Part shown: in pieces, positions 58,797 to 64,000 of the stretch
Position numbering within the stretch: the stretch's first letter is position 1
How the letters are laid out: each line of letters starts with the position of its first letter
From: Caprella mutica
Taxonomy: Eukaryota; Arthropoda; Malacostraca; Amphipoda; Caprellidae
Direction: 5' to 3'
Length of the DNA: 64,000 nt
Assembly (NCBI GenBank): GCA_947561585.1
Contig: CANNZV010001193.1
Location: 19,179-83,178, forward strand
The notes under the pieces: model-generated
Told to the model about the DNA's origin: nothing
What the model saw: only the letters and a program-made list of their open reading frames with translations
The model's database searches: none
Program-made: the position numbers and the translations under genes

Positions 58797-59982
58797 TAGC
58801 TACACAAGAAAGTGGTAGTGTTAAGTTGCTAAAATGACTTAGTTTAACTGACATTTAACTTACGCCATATTGTAGTTCTATTCACAGTAAATAAATAACC
58901 TGATGTTAGTCTTGTGGTAGGTTTAGTTAACTTTCGCCTCTACGGTTCTTGCACCGGTGTACAACTTGCTTCAGCATTTGTGAAGTGAATTCTCAAATTA
59001 ATTGAAATTAGTTTTTTGGATAGTAGTTAGATAGAATTTTTATTGCTTTTTAATGATCAGCAGATTAATCTTTGAATCGTAACAAAAACTACCGACACAG
59101 CATTTGATTATTATTTTAATTGATGACTCAGCATGTTTACTTTATAGAAGTACGCGGTCTATTAGGTGAGCATATGAATTAAATACAGATGAATTGATAT
59201 TCATACTGTGAATATTTGTGAATATTTAGAAGTGAATATTTAGAAAAAAAATAATTTTTCATTTTTAAATACTAATTAGATTTTGATGATTAGAAAATTT
59301 TAGAGTCAAAATAAATTAGGAATTTGCAGGAATGAAATATTTTTAAATTAATATACATAAATGAAATGGTTATATTTATAACTAATTTGCAGTAAAATAT
59401 TAAACGAACTTTCAATTTTTCTGAAGAAAGGAATTATTTGAAATAGAATTAAACCATTAATAAATGTTTAAAATTCTTGCAGTTATAGGTTTGATTTTTT
59501 ATGTTATATGTAAGTTTGAAATATTTTATATACATAGTATATTTTCTTTTTGGATTTCTGAAGACTCTATTTTATATCGACATTCAGAAATAAAAAGAGG
59601 GGAAGTAAGGAATTATTTGAAATAGAATTAAACCATTAATAAATGTTTAAAATTCTTGCAGTTATAGGTTTGATTTTTTATGTTATATGTAAGTTTGAAA
59701 TATTTTATATACATAGTATATTTTCTTTTTGGATTTCTGAAGACTCTATTTTATATCGACATTCAGAAATAAAAAGAGGGGAAGAAAGGAATTATTTGAA
59801 ATAGAATTAAACCATTAATAAATGTTTAAAATTCTTGCAGTTATGATTGTTCAATTTGAATTTCAGAATTTTTCAATTTGAGTTTTAATGTTTTGATTTT
59901 TAGGATTGATTAAAATGAGATTTATGTCTTTAAATTTAGAATAATTCATTTCCTATGTAAATTGTTGTTCATTGTTTTTTTT
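58797..59982 (+). other. Probable 3' UTR of the captured transcript
   Basis: Continues from the stop codon without a break: A+T-rich, non-coding, with AATAAATAA at 58891. It joins the pol end at about 59983. It resembles no copia region. It contains a 179-bp tandem duplication (next entry). No poly(A) run marks its end. Confidence 0.5.
59431..59842. repeat. 179-bp tandem repeat, 2.3 copies
   Basis: Units start GAATTATTTGAAATAGAATT at 59431, 59610 and 59789. The first two are nearly identical and the third is partial, ending at TTCTTGCAGTTAT. Confidence 0.93.
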
Positions 59983-60069
59983 AATGGATCGTCTGACATA
60001 TTCTCTAAATCGTTGCCTATTGAGAGATTTACCAAATTTGTTAAATTAATAGGTATGAAAAATATATAA
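59983..60069 (+). pseudogene. pol: Copia-2 pol remnant (RNase H C-terminus)
   Basis: GSSDIFSKSLPIERFTKFVK then LIGMKNI and TAA, parallel to the Copia-1 end at 32370-32455 (ADVFTKPLPADRF...LIGMINV). It is only 28 codons long. A purine tract (GAGGAGGAG, 60078-60086) and the 3' LTR follow, as in Copia-1. Confidence 0.88.
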
Positions 60070-60086
60070 TGTCGTGTGAGGAGGAG

Positions 60087-60415
60087 TGTTGAAATTTTAG
60101 TTAAATGTATTACACACTCGTTATATATTTAATGTTAACTTCCTGTTAGACTAGCTCAGCTATATTAAATTACCTATTGTTTCAATAACCATGTATTACT
60201 TTAATGAGAAACGGACATAAGGTCTAAAGTCGATCTCACTTCCGTCGAGGGTTAAATACCCTGTATTGTAGTTTCTGATATCAGTCTGTCTTGAACATTA
60301 CTCAGTGAGAGATGAGTACCACTCATCTCTCCATAGACTTCTAATTGTATAACATATTTACTCTTTAAATAAACTCTATGTCTTAACGTTGTTAACCCAC
60401 TGATTTAACCTAATT
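60087..60415 (+). repeat. Copia-2 3' LTR
   Basis: Identical by eye to the 5' LTR up to ACCTAATT. The last bases (CTAACA) are replaced by host sequence TTTGACTCC. Confidence 0.9.
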
Positions 60416-61689
60416 TTTGACTCCAGGTTGCAACGTGTTAATGAACATTGAACATGTTAAGATTCTTTTCACCATAAACTGATTCACTTTGTCTTCAAAA
60501 AGAACCTTTAGTAATTTAAATGCGTCCAGATATTTTGAGCTCTTTGCTCTGGAATTATACATTTTTAAATAAGATTCGAAAGTAATAGGAAATTGAAGTA
60601 TGACCATTTCACAATCAGCAACATGCAGTGACACATACAAAATCAGAGTAACTTTTTCTCTGATAGTACATCATTGCAGTGATTCTTTTTATACTGATAC
60701 TACATCATCACATTGACTCTTTTCTCTGATAGTACATCATCACAGTGACTCTTTTCTCTGATGGTACATCACGGTAATAATGATTTCTATCACTCATCTA
60801 TTGTAATCGTATATTTCAATAGCTCCACAAGTGCAATTTACTTTGCCCACACCTACTATTTTTCCAATGTACGTTTTCCTTATCCAATAATGGCTGCAAA
60901 AGCAATCATCTGCTACATTGCTTCACAGATTCTAACAAGTGATTTATCAACATTTTATCACCCATTGAAAAGTACTCATCACTGCTACTCTAATTGGAAC
61001 TCTTTGCTTTGTTTCTCTTGTGCTTTTAAAGGTAAATATAAAGAAAATTGACTGATAATTCCTTTACGTTATGCAGGTAAATAAGTAACATATTTGATGT
61101 GATTGTATGTATATAATGTTTGATTGTATTTTGCAGTTTCTCAGTATTTATGTTTATTTGGATGTAAAGTTTTCATTACTCCTTTAATTAATATAATTAA
61201 TTTATATTGAATATAAGATAACCTCAATTTCAATTGATATTATTCCTCACTTTAAGTGATCACGATATTCGCGATTATTGACAATCTATCTACAATAGTT
61301 AAATATAAGTATTCTATATATGTATTCTCTCTTATAAGCTGAAAGTTGTGTTACAAGAAATAAAACCTTGTGGAATTTATTTCAATATGAATTGAGTGAG
61401 AAACCTTTTTTAACCAAACTATATGAGAAACATACACTACAGTTCTATAAAAAAAATCATTTAAATTATATATAGCAGATACACACCTTGAAAGTAATGG
61501 TCTCTGAATGGACGAGGTAATTAACGAACCGCAATATTCATAGCGCATAATCCCAGTAAAAGACTGTTGTATTTTGCTACTGTCTCACATTTAATGTGAA
61601 TAATAATACGATGCAATTAGGTCTTTTTACACCTTATTCCACTGTGTTTCAACTCGGTGTAATTTTACTGACAACGATGTAGAGGCAAT

Positions 61690-62125
61690 TGGAGGGTTGA
61701 GAGGTAAAGTTGGGTAACTACGATCCTGTCTGAACTAACCATAGTTTACCTTGCACGTCTAATCTAATATTTACTAAACGGTAAAGTTAGGTAACTCCTG
61801 GCAGGTTATACACTCATCTCGCGCATTAAGTGAGTGGTAAACTCGAGTGCGGAGTTACCTACCTTTACCTCAACACCAAATGGTGTGTGCAGTGAGAGGC
61901 ACACTTGGGTGAGTTTATACACAACTGTGCTTCTAAACAGTATTGTCGATACGGTAAAAGGTAAAGTCGGGAAAGAACGTACTCAACTATTTACAAAATA
62001 GTATTGGAGATAATTATAATGGTAGAATTAGGTAAAAACATACCTAACTAATTCTAAAACAGTGTTAAAGATGATTTGAATAGTAGAGCTATAGGTGAGG
62101 AGTTACTTAACTCTTTCTTACATTC
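61690..62125. repeat. GGTAAAGTTGGGTAACT word cluster / candidate small inverted-repeat element
   Basis: GGTTGAGAGGTAAAGTTGGG (61693) and the reverse complement of GTTACCTACCTTTACCTCAA (61853-61872) form an inverted pair about 180 bp apart. Further copies of the word lie at 61790 (GGTAAAGTTAGGTAACTCC) and 61958 (GGTAAAGTCGGGAAAG), with weaker ones at 62032 and 62095. No target duplication was established. Confidence 0.5.
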
Positions 62126-63062
62126 CATCAAAATGAAAATATCTGTGTAATCTAATCAGATTGTTTTTATTCAAACATTTTTGATATTATAATATATTTA
62201 TGATACAATCATAATATGAAATCGATGTTAGAGCACTTGGTATAGTTTGTGATCGATTTCTTTCGAAATCAGTATAACTTAACTTAATTCCATCTTTCAT
62301 TATCAGATAATGAGAAGTATTTTTATTTGTACTGATATCAATCTGAAAGAAAAAATACGTATGCTTGATATTAATATCATAGGTAGATAAAAGTAACAAA
62401 ATATTCCTTTCTTTGAGTCTTATTTATTAATAATTTGTTTTCAGAAGAAATTGAATATTTTATCTCTTCTCATGAAACAACTCCTGAAGTAAAGAATCTT
62501 TATTTATGAGATGCTACTTCATGCAACATCGAAACTACATCATTTACAAAATTACTGAGAACTAATTTTTTTATGTAAATAAATAAAAATGTGACATGCT
62601 GAAAAAAAAGTCCTGAAAATTAATTTGGTACTCAAGAAAACGCAATTGCATAAACTTTCAATAACTATTGCATCAATCGAAATTGCAAAAATTCTTCCAT
62701 AATTAGTTAGGACTATAATTAAAAAAAATTGTCATATCTTCCATCTCCCACCAGGAAAATTATTATACCTGCATTGAGTTCAACTACAGTGGAGAAACCA
62801 TTATGGATGGTTTCAACCATATTGGAAACAAAATCAGTGTAAATGATTGCATTTACTTACTATAGATTCAATGGAATGAGGCAATGAAATATTTTATAAA
62901 TGTACTAAAAGAAAAGGTTATAGAATTCTAGTTGAAATCCACCCCACCCTGGCCCCATGGACCTACTCGGTGAGGGTTGATAGTAATAAATGTATCCTAC
63001 TATAAGTTTTAAATAATAAAATAATAAATAAAATGTATTTTATCGTTATTGGTGATACTTAT
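62126..63062. other. Unannotated A+T-rich region
   Basis: No frame with family motifs. A short GC-rich piece (CCACCCCACCCTGGCCCCAT at 62940) is unassigned. Confidence 0.5.
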
Positions 63063-64000
63063 GGTTCTAGGTCAATTCGCCGGAAACACATTCGCCGAAA
63101 ACACATTCGCCGAAATCACATTCGCCGCACGACACATTCGCCGCACGACACATTCGCCGAACGACACATTCGCCGAAAAAGTGACAATTTTTAGCAGACT
63201 AAGGTTTACTACAAAAATAAAAGTTTATTGAATATCCTGTGTTTATGATTATTTAAAATTGATCCAATTTTTTATTAACTATAAATTAAACGGTAATTAA
63301 TTGTCTGGTTTTAATGCCATATAAATGCTTGTTCTTAGTCCCATTGTAAAAGTTTCTAAATAAATTTAGTATTATTTATTAAATAATAAATATTTCATTC
63401 ATTAATTCTAACATAAACTTTCTGTAAAGGAGTTGCTGAACAAAATTGATTTTGACTTCCTTTTTCTACTGAAATACATTTCTCCATATTGTCAATATTT
63501 TATAAAAAGGAATAGTTATATGAATACTCTTAAGACCTAGAAATAAATCTGTTTTAACTGTACCTTCAATAGTTGTTAAAATATACGAATTTAAAGTTGG
63601 TAGACTTTTTTGTGGGTCACCCTGTATATTGAAAGCTTCACGAGTGACTCACAGTAGCAGACTGATTCTACAATGTATATAAAAGGACTAAAACAAAACA
63701 AAAAATCTTTTACTTTTTAACTGATAATTGTACAGAGAAAATAGGATTAACATAAAATTTATAAATGTCACAAATAATGCAGCATTAACATTATATGAGT
63801 TAATTAATTAAGTGAACGTAAATTCCAAAAAGTTTAACCAATAATTATGTAAAATATTGTAAGGTAATTCATACACTTATATGTAAGTTTTCTATATGTA
63901 ATTTTATATTGACTTATGAGATATAGTTGTTTACCTTTTTAAATAATCAAAAAAAATTCAGTGAATGTGTCGTGCGGCGAATGTGTTTTCGGCGAAAGTG
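63063..64000. mobile_element. Foldback-like element, family A, copy 2 (cut by the window end)
   Basis: Same tip GGTTCTAGGTCAATTCGCC and the same interior as 6982-7960, about 95% alike. The left array has seven ATTCGCC-type units against six in copy 1. The right array begins at 63962 and runs off the window, so the target duplication cannot be checked. Confidence 0.9.

Larger units (their letters stand above)
56298..60415 (+). mobile_element. Copia-2: internally replaced copia element carrying non-element sequence
   Basis: LTRs at 56298-56632 and 60087-60415 are practically identical; the 3' one lacks the last six or seven bases. After the 5' LTR come a copia primer site, a long leader with a 125-bp tandem array, a gag fragment, about 1.5 kb of foreign sequence (58450-59980), then only the last 28 codons of pol, a purine tract and the 3' LTR. 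The near-identical LTRs indicate a recent insertion. No 5-bp duplication is seen because the right edge is damaged. Confidence 0.85.
55236..60437. mobile_element. piggyBac-like non-autonomous element, copy 2 (host of Copia-2)
   Basis: The left tip CACGTTGCGTGCGGGGTGAC follows TTGA (a one-base variant of TTAA). The right tip GGTTGCAACGTG precedes TTAA (60438-60441). Near the left tip are two imperfect palindromes, GACCCACTGGTGGGTC and GCCCACCGGTGGGTC (55252-55310). Without Copia-2 it is about 1.1 kb and non-coding. Confidence 0.65.
53867..61740. repeat. 3.6-kb repeated unit, copy 2 (with Copia-2 inserted)
   Basis: Collinear with 2612-6215. The copy keeps the CCTAAAACT repeats (54180-54360), the piggyBac-like element (55236-60437, containing Copia-2), the AGTACATCA repeats (60640-60775) and the AATGGCTGCAAAAGCAATCA block (about 60890). 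It also has an internal tandem duplication of about 270 bp (54400-54665 and 54670-54940) not seen in copy 1. Divergence is about 10-15% by eye. Confidence 0.8.

Noticed and set aside
58466..58807. 113-codon minus-strand frame over the captured segment
   Set aside because: The plus strand has the Gly/Tyr/Gln-rich pattern and a natural stop; the minus frame is the expected shadow of that composition.
63049..63231. 60-codon frame reading NTFAENTFAEITFA
   Set aside because: Translation of the ATTCGCC word array of family A, not a gene.

Overview
This is an A+T-rich eukaryotic window with no intact host gene. Animal-type transposable elements (BEL/Pao, copia, an I-like non-LTR element, mariner, hAT-like, piggyBac-like and foldback-like elements) fill most of it. 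The mix and the base composition fit an arthropod, probably an insect; I cannot name the species. Every coding region I recognise belongs to a mobile element or is a broken fragment. No rRNA, tRNA, CRISPR or bacterial operon structure was seen.

Layout. 1-2085: a decayed multicopy gene, part of it also present as an inverted copy, giving a palindrome of about 1.56 kb. 2612-6215: a non-coding 3.6-kb unit that recurs at 53867-61740 and carries a piggyBac-like element. 6412-44469: a nest of insertions. The outermost layer is a foldback-like element (family B). It was entered by a copia element (Copia-1, 6424-32765, target duplication GGACA). Copia-1 in turn received a foldback-like element (family A), a truncated mariner, a BEL/Pao element (BEL-1, 10742-25537, duplication GAAAG) and two related inverted-repeat elements (E1, E2). 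BEL-1 was itself hit by an I-like LINE (13426-19780, 12-bp duplication) and a SINE-like retroposon (20507-20922, 13-bp duplication). Family B also holds a third foldback-like element (family C, 33015-33859) and a second BEL/Pao element (BEL-2, about 34020-43650), whose pol is split by element F.

44470-53866: a hAT-like non-autonomous element (46661-49222), a second mariner (49977-51274) inside a 12-bp minisatellite, and foldback-like family D (52125-52734). 53867-61740: the second copy of the 3.6-kb unit. Its piggyBac-like element was invaded by Copia-2 (56298-60415), which has lost nearly all of pol and carries what looks like the 3' part of a host mRNA for a Gly/Tyr/Gln-rich RNA-binding protein. 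The window ends inside a second family-A element (63063 onward).

The most interesting points are: (1) at least four foldback-like families with different sequences but the same design, namely a GG-N5-GG(T/A)CA-like terminus, arrays of 14-17-bp repeats at both ends, and 9-bp target duplications in two of them; (2) the apparent host transcript captured inside Copia-2; (3) insertions whose relative order can be read directly from exact target duplications. Every recognisable retroelement gene set is broken by stops, frameshifts, deletions or insertions.
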